From: Streptomyces sp. NBC_01471
Lineage (GTDB): Bacteria; Actinomycetota; Actinomycetes; Streptomycetales; Streptomycetaceae
Direction: 5' to 3'
Length of the DNA: 64,000 nt
Assembly: GCF_041438865.1 (NCBI RefSeq)
Contig: NZ_CP109450.1
Location: forward strand, 4,547,001-4,611,000
How positions within the stretch are numbered: the stretch's first letter is position 1; every line of letters begins with the position of its first letter. The notes under the pieces are model-generated. The model searched no databases. It worked only from the letters and a program-made list of their open reading frames with translations, and was not told the origin of the DNA. This document shows positions 8,422 through 16,584 of the stretch, piece after piece. The translations under genes were made by a program, and so were the position numbers.

Positions 8422-9747
8422 GTGACCCAGACATCCGAACCCTTCGCCGCACAGCGCTTCCGGGAGCAACCGACGCCCGGCCGGCCACGCCTGCACCGCG
8501 CCTGGTTCGTGGCCGCGGTGACCTTTGTGACGATCATCGGCGCCGCGGCCTTCGCCTCGCTGCCGGGCCTGCTGATCGACCCGCTGCACGACGAGTTCCA
8601 CTGGTCGCGCGGCATGATCGGCCTCGCGGTCTCGGTGAACCTCGCGCTGTACGGGCTCACGGCGCCGTTCGCAGCGGCACTGATGGACCGCTTCGGAATC
8701 CGCCGCGTGGTGGCCGTCGCGCTCACCGTCATCTCGGTGGGCTCGGTGCTCACGGTGTGGATGACCACCGCATGGCAACTGGTCCTCTACTGGGGCGTCC
8801 TGGTCGGCATGGGCAGCGGGTCGATGGCCCTGGCCTTCGCTGCGACGGTGACCAACCGCTGGTTCGTCGCCAGGCGCGGGCTGGTCACCGGCGTTCTCAC
8901 GGCGGCGAGCGCCTCGGGCCAGCTGGTCTTCCTGCCGGTCCTGTCCTGGCTGGTCGTGCACCACGGCTGGCGCCCGGCGGCGGTCACCGTGGCGCTCGCG
9001 GCGCTGGCGGTGGTGCCACTGGTGTGGCTCCTGCTGCGGGACCATCCGGCGGACGTGGGCCAGTCGGCCTACGGGGCACCGGAGTTCGTACCGAAGCCGC
9101 CCCCGCTGACGGGTGCGGCCCGGCGGACGGTCGGCGTGCTCGCCAGGGCGGCCAGGACCGGACCGTTCTGGCTGCTCGCCGGGACCTTCGCGATCTGCGG
9201 GGCGTCCACCAACGGCCTGGTGAAGACCCACTTCGTGCCGGCGGCGCACGACCACGGCATGCCGGTGACGGCCGCCGCGTCGCTGCTCGCGGTGATCGGC
9301 GTCTTCGATGTCGTGGGCACGATCGCGTCCGGCTGGTTCACCGACCGCTTCGAGCCCCGCCGCCTGCTGGCGGTCTACTACGCGCTGCGCGGCATCTCCC
9401 TGCTCTTCCTGCCGATGCTGCTCGCGCCGTCCGTCCACCCGCCGATGGTCCTGTTCATCGTCTTCTACGGCCTGGACTGGGTCGCCACGGTCCCCCCGAC
9501 GATCGCCCTGTGCCGCGAGCACTACGGCGAGGACAGCGCGATCGTCTTCGGCTGGGTCCTCGCCTCCCACCAGGTGGGGGCGGCGGTGGTCGCGTACGTG
9601 GGCGGCGTGGTGCGGGACGTCTTCGGCTCGTACGACGTGATCTGGTACGCGTCGGGCGCGATGTGCGCGGCGGCGGCCCTGATGGCCCTGGTCCTCAGCC
9701 CCCGGGCGACGGGCACGGCGAGTCCGGCGGACACACCGGCGGCGTAG
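8422..9747 (+). CDS. MFS transporter, OFA/monocarboxylate-like
   Basis: A 441-residue major facilitator with twelve hydrophobic segments. Helices 1-4 show FASLPGLLIDPLHDEF, ALMDRFGIRR and ATVTNRWFVARRGLVTG, typical of oxalate/formate-antiporter-like and eukaryotic monocarboxylate-porter-like MFS proteins. It probably moves an organic anion. The GTG at 8422 begins the conserved protein; upstream in-frame sequence is a shadow of the preceding MFS gene. No strong ribosome-binding site is visible. It may take up an organic acid, but no gene link proves this. Confidence 0.8.
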   Translation: MTQTSEPFAAQRFREQPTPGRPRLHRAWFVAAVTFVTIIGAAAFASLPGLLIDPLHDEFHWSRGMIGLAVSVNLALYGLTAPFAAALMDRFGIRRVVAVALTVISVGSVLTVWMTTAWQLVLYWGVLVGMGSGSMALAFAATVTNRWFVARRGLVTGVLTAASASGQLVFLPVLSWLVVHHGWRPAAVTVALAALAVVPLVWLLLRDHPADVGQSAYGAPEFVPKPPPLTGAARRTVGVLARAARTGPFWLLAGTFAICGASTNGLVKTHFVPAAHDHGMPVTAAASLLAVIGVFDVVGTIASGWFTDRFEPRRLLAVYYALRGISLLFLPMLLAPSVHPPMVLFIVFYGLDWVATVPPTIALCREHYGEDSAIVFGWVLASHQVGAAVVAYVGGVVRDVFGSYDVIWYASGAMCAAAALMALVLSPRATGTASPADTPAA

Positions 9748-9755
9748 GGCACGGC

Positions 9756-9809
9756 GGGCTGACCGGGCTGACCGGGCTGACCGGGCTGATCGGGCTGACC
9801 GGGCTGACC
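9756..9809. repeat. six tandem copies of a 9-bp unit GGGCTGACC
   Basis: Six head-to-tail 9-bp copies; the fourth has a single C-to-T change (GGGCTGATC). The array starts nine bases after the MFS stop and ends 75 bp before the convergent flavin-reductase 3' end. No conserved ORF covers it, so it is treated as a minisatellite-like repeat. Confidence 0.9.
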
Positions 9810-9883
9810 GGGCCGAGGGGGCAGACCGTCCGGCCGTGGCGCCTGCCGGGGGCGGGGTGTGCCCGGGAGTGCGCCGGGGGTGT

Positions 9884-10492
9884 TCAGGTCGTGAAACGGC
9901 CGAACGCTCCCCGGTGGAAGAGCAGCGGTTCACCCTCGGCCGCACCGCCCAGGGTCTCGACCCGCCCCACCACGATCAGGTGATCGCCTCCGGTGTGCAC
10001 GGCATGGATGCGGCAGTCGATCCACGCCGGTACGCCGGTGAGCAGCGGCGCGCCCGTCGCGGGGGCCGGTTCGTGGGCCACCCCCGCGAACTTGTCCGCG
10101 CCGCTGACCGCGAAGGCGCGGCACAGTGCGCCCTGGTCCGCGCCGAGGATGTTGACGCAGAAGGCCCCGGCGCGGGCGATGCGCGGCCAGGTCGTCGACG
10201 TACGGGCCACCATGAACGCGACCAGCGGCGGGTCCAGCGAGAGTGACGCGAAGGACTGGCAGGCGAAGCCGGCCGGGCCCTCGTCGTCGTGCGCGGTGAT
10301 GACGGTGACGCCGCTGGCGAAGTGGCCCAGCACGCGGCGGAATTCACCCGGATCGACGGGCATCCGCTCATCGTCGGCCACCGCCCGCAGGTCCGGGCGC
10401 GGGAGTGGGTCGACCGGCCCGGTGGCCGTCGGGGCGCCTACAGACCTGAGGTATCGGACGGCGGCAACCGCCATCCCTGCGTGTCCCATCAT
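9884..10492 (-). CDS. flavin reductase-like FMN-binding protein
   Basis: A 202-residue flavin reductase domain protein (HpaC/HsaB-like), expected to reduce FMN or FAD with NAD(P)H for a partner monooxygenase. The conserved segments are FRRVLGHFASGVTVITA, GFACQSFASLSLDPPLV, FCVNILG and a C-terminal HHLIVVGRV-like strand. The start is uncertain: GGGGAG abuts the first ATG at 10492, and the conserved domain begins near MPVDPGEF, about 40 residues in. An operator palindrome lies 14 bp upstream of 10492. The luciferase-like protein at 50644 or the monooxygenase at 17305 are plausible partners under the same operator family (inference). Confidence 0.85.
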   Translation of the reverse strand: MMGHAGMAVAAVRYLRSVGAPTATGPVDPLPRPDLRAVADDERMPVDPGEFRRVLGHFASGVTVITAHDDEGPAGFACQSFASLSLDPPLVAFMVARTSTTWPRIARAGAFCVNILGADQGALCRAFAVSGADKFAGVAHEPAPATGAPLLTGVPAWIDCRIHAVHTGGDHLIVVGRVETLGGAAEGEPLLFHRGAFGRFTT

Positions 10493-10505
10493 CTCCCCAT
10501 TGAAC

Positions 10506-10520
10506 CTGACGGCTCGTCAG
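10506..10520. promoter_or_regulatory. CTGAC-N5-GTCAG operator, flavin reductase
   Basis: CTGACGGCTCGTCAG, one mismatch from a perfect 15-bp palindrome, 14 bp upstream of the flavin-reductase start. It is one of the set of matching sites in the window. Confidence 0.7.
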
Positions 10521-10521
10521 A

Positions 10522-10561
10522 TGTTAAGGGCTGTGCGTGACTGTTAAGGGCTGTGCGTGAC
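10522..10561. repeat. perfect 20-bp tandem duplication
   Basis: TGTTAAGGGCTGTGCGTGAC at 10522-10541 is repeated exactly at 10542-10561, directly beside the operator at 10506-10520. It lies in the divergent region before the winged-helix gene at 10698. It may duplicate part of the flavin-reductase promoter. Confidence 0.9.
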
Positions 10562-10697
10562 GTGGTGGGGTTGCTCGGCTGCGGGGCCGGGATACCTGCG
10601 CGGCCGGGCCGCGGGTTCACGGCCTCCGGTGCGCCCGGGAGCCGACCCGGCGGCCCGTACCGCTTCACAGGGCGTGACCGCAGGCATGATGTGAGCC

Positions 10698-11531
10698 ATG
10701 ACACACACTGCCCGCCGCATGTTCGAGCTCCTGGAGCCGATCTGCCTGGTCACCTACTTCGCCGACGAGTGCAACGAGGAGCTGGCCGCGCTCGGCCACC
10801 GCACCTACTGGGAGGGCTACTTCGCCAGCCGCGCCGCGCCGCTGGGGCGGGTGCCCGCGCAGGTCGTGCACGCGGCCTTCTACAGCTTCGCCGACGGGGA
10901 GGCCGCGCGGCACATCCCGAGCGCGTGGGAGACGATCCCGCCCGAGGCGTCCGTCGCCGCGCGGGAGCGGGGCAGCGCGGCCTCCGTGCGGCGGATCCTC
11001 GGCGACGGGATGGCTGGCTCCCCGGGCCTGCTGCGCGCCGCCGACCTGACCACCAGGGCTGCGACGAACGCGCCCACGGAAGGCCGGGTGATGTACGCGG
11101 GGATGCGCGCCCTTCCGGTGCCGGGCGACCCGGTCGCCCGGCTGTGGCATTCCGCGACCATGCTGCGCGAGCACCGCGGTGACGGGCACGTCGCCGCTCT
11201 TGTCGGCGCGCGCATCGGCGGCACGGAGGCCCATGTGCTCGACGCGCTGGCGCGGGGCATCCACCCGCCGGAGTCGTTCGGGCGCCTCCATCACCTGCCG
11301 AAGGAGCGGCTGGCCGCGGTCATGGCCGGCTTGCGCGAGCGCGGGCTCGTCGACGCCGACGGCCGGTTCACCGACGCCGGCCGCGAGACCAAGCAACGCA
11401 TCGAGGCCCTTACCGACGAGCTCGCCGCCCCGCCGTACGAGGCGCTGTCCCCTGCCGAGCTCGACGAACTTACCGCCGAGCTCGAACCCATCACCGCGAG
11501 GCTGGTGGCCGGGACCCGGCCCAGGCGGTGA
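10698..11531 (+). CDS. SCO6745-like helix-turn-helix family protein
   Basis: A 277-residue soluble protein of the actinobacterial SCO6745 / SalK type, recognised from the opening RRMFELLEPICLVTYF, the YWEGYFASRAAPLG segment and FYSFADGEAARHIPSAW. The C-terminal half (HHLPKERLAAVMAGLRERGL, then GRFTDAGRETKQRIE) reads as a MarR-like winged helix. Its function is unsettled: some members sit in antibiotic clusters, and DNA binding is inferred from the winged helix only. It stands alone, divergent from the flavin reductase and convergent with the hydratase. Confidence 0.8.
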   Translation: MTHTARRMFELLEPICLVTYFADECNEELAALGHRTYWEGYFASRAAPLGRVPAQVVHAAFYSFADGEAARHIPSAWETIPPEASVAARERGSAASVRRILGDGMAGSPGLLRAADLTTRAATNAPTEGRVMYAGMRALPVPGDPVARLWHSATMLREHRGDGHVAALVGARIGGTEAHVLDALARGIHPPESFGRLHHLPKERLAAVMAGLRERGLVDADGRFTDAGRETKQRIEALTDELAAPPYEALSPAELDELTAELEPITARLVAGTRPRR

Positions 11532-11563
11532 GCGCCGCCCGGCAGGTCCTGTCCCCGCAAGCG

Positions 11564-12373
11564 CTACCGCCCCCGGTACCGCGGTGTCCGGCGTTCGACG
11601 AAGGCCGCTACGCCCTCGTTCGCGTCGGCCGTCGTCATGTTGATTTCCTGGGCCGCCGCCTCGGCCGCGAAGGCCGTGCTGCGGTCCGATTCCAGTGAGG
11701 CGTTCACCAGTTGCTTGGTGAGGGCCAGGGCCCGGGTGGGGCCCTGGGCCAGGCGGGCCGCCCAGTCGTTCGCCGTCTTCAGCAGGTCCGCGTCCGGGAC
11801 CACCCGGTTGACCAGGCCGATGCGTTCGGCGTCCGCCGCGGGGAGCGCGTCGCCGAAGAACATCAGCTCCTTGGCCCGGTGCGGGCCGATCAGGCGGGGA
11901 AGCAGATACGCGCCGCCGCCGTCGGGGACCAGTCCGCGGCGGGCGAAGACCTCGATGAACCTGGCCGACTCGGCGGCCAGCACGAGATCGCAGGCGAGGG
12001 CGAGCTGTGCGCCCAGGCCGGCCGCGGTGCCGTTGACCGCCGCGATCACGGGCTTCTCGCAGTCGAGGACGGCCGCGACGAGGCGCTGCGCGCCGAGCCG
12101 GATCGTGCGGGCCACATCGCCGGTGACGCGTTCGGCCGGCGCCTGCGGGCCGCCGCCCCGGAGGTCGGCGCCCGCGCAGAAGCCCCGGCCGGTGGCGGTG
12201 AGGACGACCGCGCGGGTGCCGGGGTCGGCGGACGCGGTGGCCAGGAGGCCGATGACGCGCTCGCGCTGGTCCCAGGTGAGGGCGTTCATCGCGGCCGGGC
12301 GGTTGAGGGTGATCGTGGAGACGCCGTCGGCCGTGGTGTGGAGGATCGCTTCTTCCTCGGGGGGAGGGGGCAT
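11564..12373 (-). CDS. enoyl-CoA hydratase/isomerase family protein
   Basis: A 269-residue crotonase-fold enzyme, expected to hydrate or isomerise an enoyl-CoA. The oxyanion-hole segments FCAGADLRGG (about residue 70) and GTAAGLGAQLALACDLVLA (about 115) and the downstream FARRGLVPDGGG are clear. The start at 12373 is supported by GAAAGG nine bases upstream. It lies 83 bp downstream of the acyl-CoA synthetase on the same strand, so the two probably form one transcript controlled by the operators at 14718-14756. The intervening DNA is a 9-bp tandem repeat. Confidence 0.9.
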   Translation of the reverse strand: MPPPPEEEAILHTTADGVSTITLNRPAAMNALTWDQRERVIGLLATASADPGTRAVVLTATGRGFCAGADLRGGGPQAPAERVTGDVARTIRLGAQRLVAAVLDCEKPVIAAVNGTAAGLGAQLALACDLVLAAESARFIEVFARRGLVPDGGGAYLLPRLIGPHRAKELMFFGDALPAADAERIGLVNRVVPDADLLKTANDWAARLAQGPTRALALTKQLVNASLESDRSTAFAAEAAAQEINMTTADANEGVAAFVERRTPRYRGR

Positions 12374-12381
12374 GGGGTCGC

Positions 12382-12417
12382 CTTTCGGGGCTTTCGGGGC
12401 TTTCGGGGCCTTCGGGG
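12382..12417. repeat. four tandem copies of a 9-bp unit CTTTCGGGG
   Basis: Four 9-bp copies (the last is CCTTCGGGG) between the synthetase stop and the hydratase start. The array includes GAAAGG on the minus strand, the likely ribosome-binding site of the hydratase, so copy number would alter the spacing upstream of that gene only. Confidence 0.85.
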
Positions 12418-12456
12418 GTGGGGTGTTGGGGAGAGGGGCTCGCAAGCCCCGCACAC

Positions 12457-14724
12457 TCAGCGGCAGACCGCCAGCGCGTCCAGCGCCACCGCGCCCTGCC
12501 CGCGGCCCAGGACCATCAGGGGGTTCACGTCCAGCTCCGCCAGTTGGTCGCCCAGTTCCAGGGCCATGCGCTGGATCCGCAGGACCACCTCCACCAGTGC
12601 GTCCACATCCGCCGGAGGCGCGCCCCGGACGCCGCCCTCCAGCAGGGCGTGGCCGCGCAGTTCGGCCAGCATCGCCCGGGCCTGGTCCTCGCCGAAGGGC
12701 GGTACGCGTACGGCCGTGTCGTCCAGCAGCTCCACCAGCACCCCGCCGAGCCCCACCGTCACCGTCGGGCCGAACAGCGCGTCGGTGGTGACGCCGACGA
12801 CCATCTCCACCCCCCGATCCACCATCTGGCAGACCAGGATGCCGTCCAGGTCGACCGACTCGTACCGGGCGATGTCGGTCAGCTCCCGGTACGCGTCCCG
12901 CACCTGGCTCGCCGAGGTCAGGCCGACCTTCACCAGGCCGAGTTCGGTCTTGTGCCCGAGCTGCGCGCCGGACGCCTTCATGACGACCGGGTAGCCGACC
13001 TGCCCCGCCGCCCGGACCGCCGCTGCCGCGCTGGTCACCAGCTGTTCGCGCGGGACGCGGATGCCGTAGGCCCGCAGCAGCTGCTTCGCCGCGTGCTCGC
13101 TCAGCTGCTGGTGCGGGCGCATCAGGGCCTGGGCCTTGCGGTAGGACGGTGACGGGGTGCGGGGGGCCTCGTCGAAGGGGGAGCGGTAGCCGGTGGTGAA
13201 GCGGTGGTGGTCCAGGTACGCCTTGACCGCTGTCACGCAGTTGCCGAACGTACGGAAGGTGGCCACCCGCGACGAGCCGAGCAGCGTCGTGCGGTACGCC
13301 TCCTCGGTGCCCACCGGTGAGCCCCACACCACGCACACCAGCTTGTCCGTGGCCTCCGCCGCGTCCACCAGGTCCTGGGCCAGCTTGTCGCTCATCGGGG
13401 GGAAGGGGCCGGTGATCGGACAGATCAGCACCCCCACGTCGGGGTCCGCCAGAATCGCGTCGATGATCTTGCGTCCGCGCCAGTCGCCCACCGGGTGGCC
13501 GCCGTTGTCGACGGGGTTCGTGACGTTCAGGTACTCGGGAATCCAGGTGTGCAGCTCGGCCTGTTTCGCCGCCGAGAGGACCGGAAGCCCGATCCCGGCC
13601 GCCGTCGCCAGATCGGCGAAGTGGGCCCCGGTGCCGCCGGAGATCGAGTACACCACCACCCCCTCGGCCTGCGGCTTGCGTGCGCGGGCCAACAGGGCCG
13701 AGGTGTCCTGGAGTTCGTCCAGCCCGTTCACCCGGATCACCCCGTACTGCCGCATCGCCGCGTCGACCACCTGGTCCGCGCCGGTGAGCTTCCCGGTGTG
13801 CGAGGCGGCGGACCTGGCCCCCGTCTCCGTACGCCCCACCTTCACCGCGACGACCGGCACCCCGGCCCGTGCCGCGCGGTCCGCCGCCAGCAGGAAGGAC
13901 CGGCCGTCCTTGAGGCCCTCGACATAGCAGGCGATGGCGCCGACCTCGGGGCGCTCGGCGAAGTACGAGATGAAGTCGGAGGTCTCCAGGTCGGCCTCGT
14001 TGCCCGTGGGGGCCCAGTGCGAGAGCCGGATGCCCAGTTCCTGCATGGCGAAGACCGGGCGGCCCTGGTGGCCGGACTGGGTGATGAGGGCGACCGCCGG
14101 GCCGTCGAGGTCGTCGCGGAACTTCTCGAAGGCGTTGAGGTTCGTGTTGGGGCCGAGCATGCGCAGTCCGGAGCGTTCGACCGCCGCCGTCAGCCGGGTC
14201 TGGGCGTCGGCGCCCTGCTCGCCCGTCTCGGCGAAGCCGGAGGCGAAGGCGACCGCGAACTTCACTTTCGCGTCTGCCAGTTGGGGGATGAGCGGCAGGG
14301 GATCGGCGACCAGGAGTACGGCGAGGTCGACTGGTTCCGGCAGGTCGGCCACGGAGGGGGAGCAGGGGAGGCCGAAGACGGCCGTACGGGTCGGATGCAC
14401 CGGGTGCAGTGTCGCTCCGACCCGCTCCGACCAGGCGATCAGCTGGCGGGTGATCCCGGTGTTCGGCCGGCCCTCGGCGTCGGACGCGCCGATGACGGCC
14501 ACCGAGCCGGGCCGGAAGAACCGGTCGAGGTCCGGTACGGAGGAGTACACCGGGCGTCCGCTGACGTCCAGGTCGCCTTCCGCCGCCGCCGTGCCGTGGA
14601 CGGCGACGGGTGGCTGCTCCCCGCAGGCCACCACGCGCGCATGGAAGTCGGTGGTGAGGGTGCCGTGAGTCGATCCAAGCATCGTTTCCGCCCGCTCCTG
14701 CTCGATGGCCGAAGTGCCTGACAC
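12457..14724 (-). CDS. acyl-CoA synthetase, NDP(ADP)-forming, fused alpha-beta
   Basis: A protein of up to 755 residues that makes or breaks an acyl-CoA with ADP/ATP interconversion. It combines a CoA-binding Rossmann domain (FFRPGSVAVIGASD near residue 67), a succinyl-CoA-ligase-like central part (ITQSGHQGRPVFA, AASHTGKL) and a C-terminal ATP-grasp domain (YPVVMKASG, then LDVNPLMV). Two starts are possible: GTG at 14724, which lies inside an operator, or the ATG opening MLGSTHG, 14 codons downstream. The second leaves both operators upstream and is preferred on regulatory logic. It heads the operon with the hydratase and may activate the carboxylic substrate or a degradation product. Confidence 0.85.
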   Translation of the reverse strand: MSGTSAIEQERAETMLGSTHGTLTTDFHARVVACGEQPPVAVHGTAAAEGDLDVSGRPVYSSVPDLDRFFRPGSVAVIGASDAEGRPNTGITRQLIAWSERVGATLHPVHPTRTAVFGLPCSPSVADLPEPVDLAVLLVADPLPLIPQLADAKVKFAVAFASGFAETGEQGADAQTRLTAAVERSGLRMLGPNTNLNAFEKFRDDLDGPAVALITQSGHQGRPVFAMQELGIRLSHWAPTGNEADLETSDFISYFAERPEVGAIACYVEGLKDGRSFLLAADRAARAGVPVVAVKVGRTETGARSAASHTGKLTGADQVVDAAMRQYGVIRVNGLDELQDTSALLARARKPQAEGVVVYSISGGTGAHFADLATAAGIGLPVLSAAKQAELHTWIPEYLNVTNPVDNGGHPVGDWRGRKIIDAILADPDVGVLICPITGPFPPMSDKLAQDLVDAAEATDKLVCVVWGSPVGTEEAYRTTLLGSSRVATFRTFGNCVTAVKAYLDHHRFTTGYRSPFDEAPRTPSPSYRKAQALMRPHQQLSEHAAKQLLRAYGIRVPREQLVTSAAAAVRAAGQVGYPVVMKASGAQLGHKTELGLVKVGLTSASQVRDAYRELTDIARYESVDLDGILVCQMVDRGVEMVVGVTTDALFGPTVTVGLGGVLVELLDDTAVRVPPFGEDQARAMLAELRGHALLEGGVRGAPPADVDALVEVVLRIQRMALELGDQLAELDVNPLMVLGRGQGAVALDALAVCR

Positions 14725-14756
14725 TTAGTCAGATTACTGAACTGACGGCCCGTCAG
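14718..14756. promoter_or_regulatory. tandem CTGAC-N5-GTCAG operators, acyl-CoA synthetase
   Basis: CTGACGGCCCGTCAG at 14742-14756 is the perfect 15-bp palindrome. A second site, CTGACACTTAGTCAG, at 14718-14732 keeps the outer half-sites. The centres are 24 bp apart. They lie at the start of the synthetase-hydratase operon. Confidence 0.72.
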
Positions 14757-14883
14757 GAACACTGCTGCAAGCAAAGACTCGCGGAGGGGAGGGGCCGGGT
14801 GCGGCGCCCTGTCACTCCGGTACGACACTTCCCCGTGCGGCGCCGCCCGATACCGCCGCGCGGCGCCGTCGGCCGGTTCTCGT

Positions 14884-16293
14884 CTACCCGGCGTCGGCCG
14901 GGGCCGCCCGCCGGTGGCCGCGCAGGGCGTGCAGCCCGGCCGCGGCGGTGCCGACGCACAGGGCGGTGGCGCTGAAGCCCAGTGACGCGTGGACCCCGAT
15001 GGCGGCGCCCAGGAGGCCGACGGTGAAACCGCTGCCCGCGCGCAGGCCGTTGGCGGACATTCCGTAGACGCCGAGGACCCGGCCGCGGTCGGCGGCAGGG
15101 GCGATCAGCTGCACGACGGTCTGGCCGATCGACATCGAGGCGAGGTTGGCGACGCCCCCGATGAGCAGCAGCCCGAGCGCTAGTGGATAGCTCGTGGTGA
15201 GGGCGAAGAACAGGCTGGTCAGGCCGTAGACGGCCGTACTGATGACGGCGGCCGGCACATGGGGTTTGACCCACCCGGTGGCCTCCAGCACGATGCCGCC
15301 GACGACCCCGCCCGCGCCGTTGGCGAACAGCAGCACCCCGTACGCGGTTCCGGCGCCGCCCGCGCCGAGGTCATGGGCGAAGATCGGCATCGAGGACTGG
15401 AGCGAGGAGCCGACGAAGAAGGAGCCGAGGCCACCCAGGATGATCATGCTGACGAGGGTGCGGTTGGCGCCGATCTCCCGCAGCACGCGCAGGGATTCCA
15501 GCACGCCCACCCGCGGCCTGCTGTGACGGTCGCGGGTGTGGCCGGTGAACCGGGTGCGGAAGAGGAAGACCGTCAGCGGCAGATAGAAGGCGACGTTGGC
15601 GAAAATGCCTGCCGTGGGGCCGAGCCCCAGCAGCAGCGCGGACCCGACCACGGGGCCGAAGAGGACGCCCAGGCTGCGGAAGGTGGCGTTCAGCCGTACG
15701 GCGCTGGGCAGTTCGGCCGGGCCGACGAAGTCGTGCAGCATCAGCTGCTCGCCGGGGCTCCACAGCGACCCGGCCATGCCGTGCAGGACGAGCAGGACGC
15801 ACGCCTCCCACATGTGCAGCGAGTCGGTGAGGAACAGGACGCCCCAGGTCGCCGAGACGGCCATGAACAGGACCTGCGCGGCCTGGATGATGCGGCGGCA
15901 GTCGTAGCGGTCGGCCAGGGAGCCGAACCACATCGAGAGCAGCAGGAACGGCACCCAGTGGCTGATGACCTGGAATCCGGTCAGGGCCGGGGAGTGGAAG
16001 GTCTGCCACAGCACCCAGTAGGTGATGACGTGTTCGATGTTGTCGGCCATCATCGCCAGGGCCGCCCCGAACAGGTACGGGCGGCAGTCGCGGTTGCGCA
16101 GCGCGGCGAACCTCGGGGGCGGCGGGCCGCCGGAGCCGCCGCCCGGCGTACTGGCGGACAGGGCGGTGGACGGGTTCCCGGCCGGGCCGGCGGGTATGCC
16201 GGCCGCCGGGTCCACGGGCTGCGCCCCGGCCCCGGTGGGCAGGGCCGCGTCCAGGTCGGCCAGATGGGTGGGTACGCCGCAGGCAGCACACAT
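14884..16293 (-). CDS. MFS transporter with N-terminal CxxC segment
   Basis: A 469-residue major facilitator with about twelve membrane segments, starting after a roughly 60-residue soluble N terminus (MCAACGVPTHLADLD, then Pro/Gly-rich). The ATG at 16293 is preferred over GTG 16332 because GAAGGAG lies upstream and the extension is Arg-rich junk. It shows SLADRYDCRRI after helix 2 and LWSPGEQLMLHDFV. Probably an exporter controlled by the divergent TetR gene at 16585 through the palindrome at 16528. The substrate is unknown. Confidence 0.8.
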   Translation of the reverse strand: MCAACGVPTHLADLDAALPTGAGAQPVDPAAGIPAGPAGNPSTALSASTPGGGSGGPPPPRFAALRNRDCRPYLFGAALAMMADNIEHVITYWVLWQTFHSPALTGFQVISHWVPFLLLSMWFGSLADRYDCRRIIQAAQVLFMAVSATWGVLFLTDSLHMWEACVLLVLHGMAGSLWSPGEQLMLHDFVGPAELPSAVRLNATFRSLGVLFGPVVGSALLLGLGPTAGIFANVAFYLPLTVFLFRTRFTGHTRDRHSRPRVGVLESLRVLREIGANRTLVSMIILGGLGSFFVGSSLQSSMPIFAHDLGAGGAGTAYGVLLFANGAGGVVGGIVLEATGWVKPHVPAAVISTAVYGLTSLFFALTTSYPLALGLLLIGGVANLASMSIGQTVVQLIAPAADRGRVLGVYGMSANGLRAGSGFTVGLLGAAIGVHASLGFSATALCVGTAAAGLHALRGHRRAAPADAG

Positions 16294-16362
16294 CCTCGGT
16301 CTTCTCCTTCTCGGTGCTCGCTCGGTGCTCACTCGGTGTTCGCTCGGTTGCTCTGGTGGCGT

Positions 16363-16527
16363 TCAGGGGCGGCAGCTGATCTCCATGCCGTCCTCGACGG
16401 GGAAGGCCACGCTCTGACAGCCGTCTGCCGGGGTACGTGCGTACTCCAGGTGCGGGAGAAGGCTGCCCAGGTTCGCGTCGTCGGCCACCACGAGCGTGCC
16501 GGGCGCCAGGTCATGACAGTAGAGTAG
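16363..16527 (-). pseudogene. C-terminal remnant of a class I SAM-dependent O-methyltransferase
   Basis: The minus-strand frame encodes 54 residues with no start codon: LAPGTLVVADDANLG, LLPHLEYARTPADG and FPVEDGMEISCRP, then a stop. This is the order of the last strands and closing motif of family-3 O-methyltransferases (PG-VVADN, YVRDPANGY, GDGLELS). The N-terminal two-thirds, including the SAM-binding site, is absent; the frame runs into the TetR operator. I read it as a truncated relic left between two divergent genes. The family match is by eye. Confidence 0.45.
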
Positions 16528-16541
16528 ACGCAACGTTGCGT
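16528..16541. promoter_or_regulatory. ACGCAACGTTGCGT palindrome, MFS/TetR operator
   Basis: A perfect 14-bp palindrome, extended by GTAG/GAGA context, 44 bp upstream of the TetR start. It differs completely from the CTGAC-N5-GTCAG family, so it probably serves the local TetR and the MFS gene. Confidence 0.65.
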
Positions 16542-16584
16542 TTAGTCGAGAGCGTCCGACTATTCTTGTGCGTGAGGAGGCACC

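Noticed and set aside
9756..9809. CRISPR-like array
   Set aside because: The unit is 9 bp with no spacers; it is a simple tandem repeat.
6646..9945. A 1099-residue open frame on the minus strand
   Set aside because: It is antisense to phoD and two MFS genes; its composition (long Arg/His/Ala runs) and lack of recognisable domains mark it as a high-GC shadow.
11711..12994. A 427-residue plus-strand frame over the hydratase and synthetase
   Set aside because: Antisense to two genes with clear catalytic motifs; no family signature of its own.
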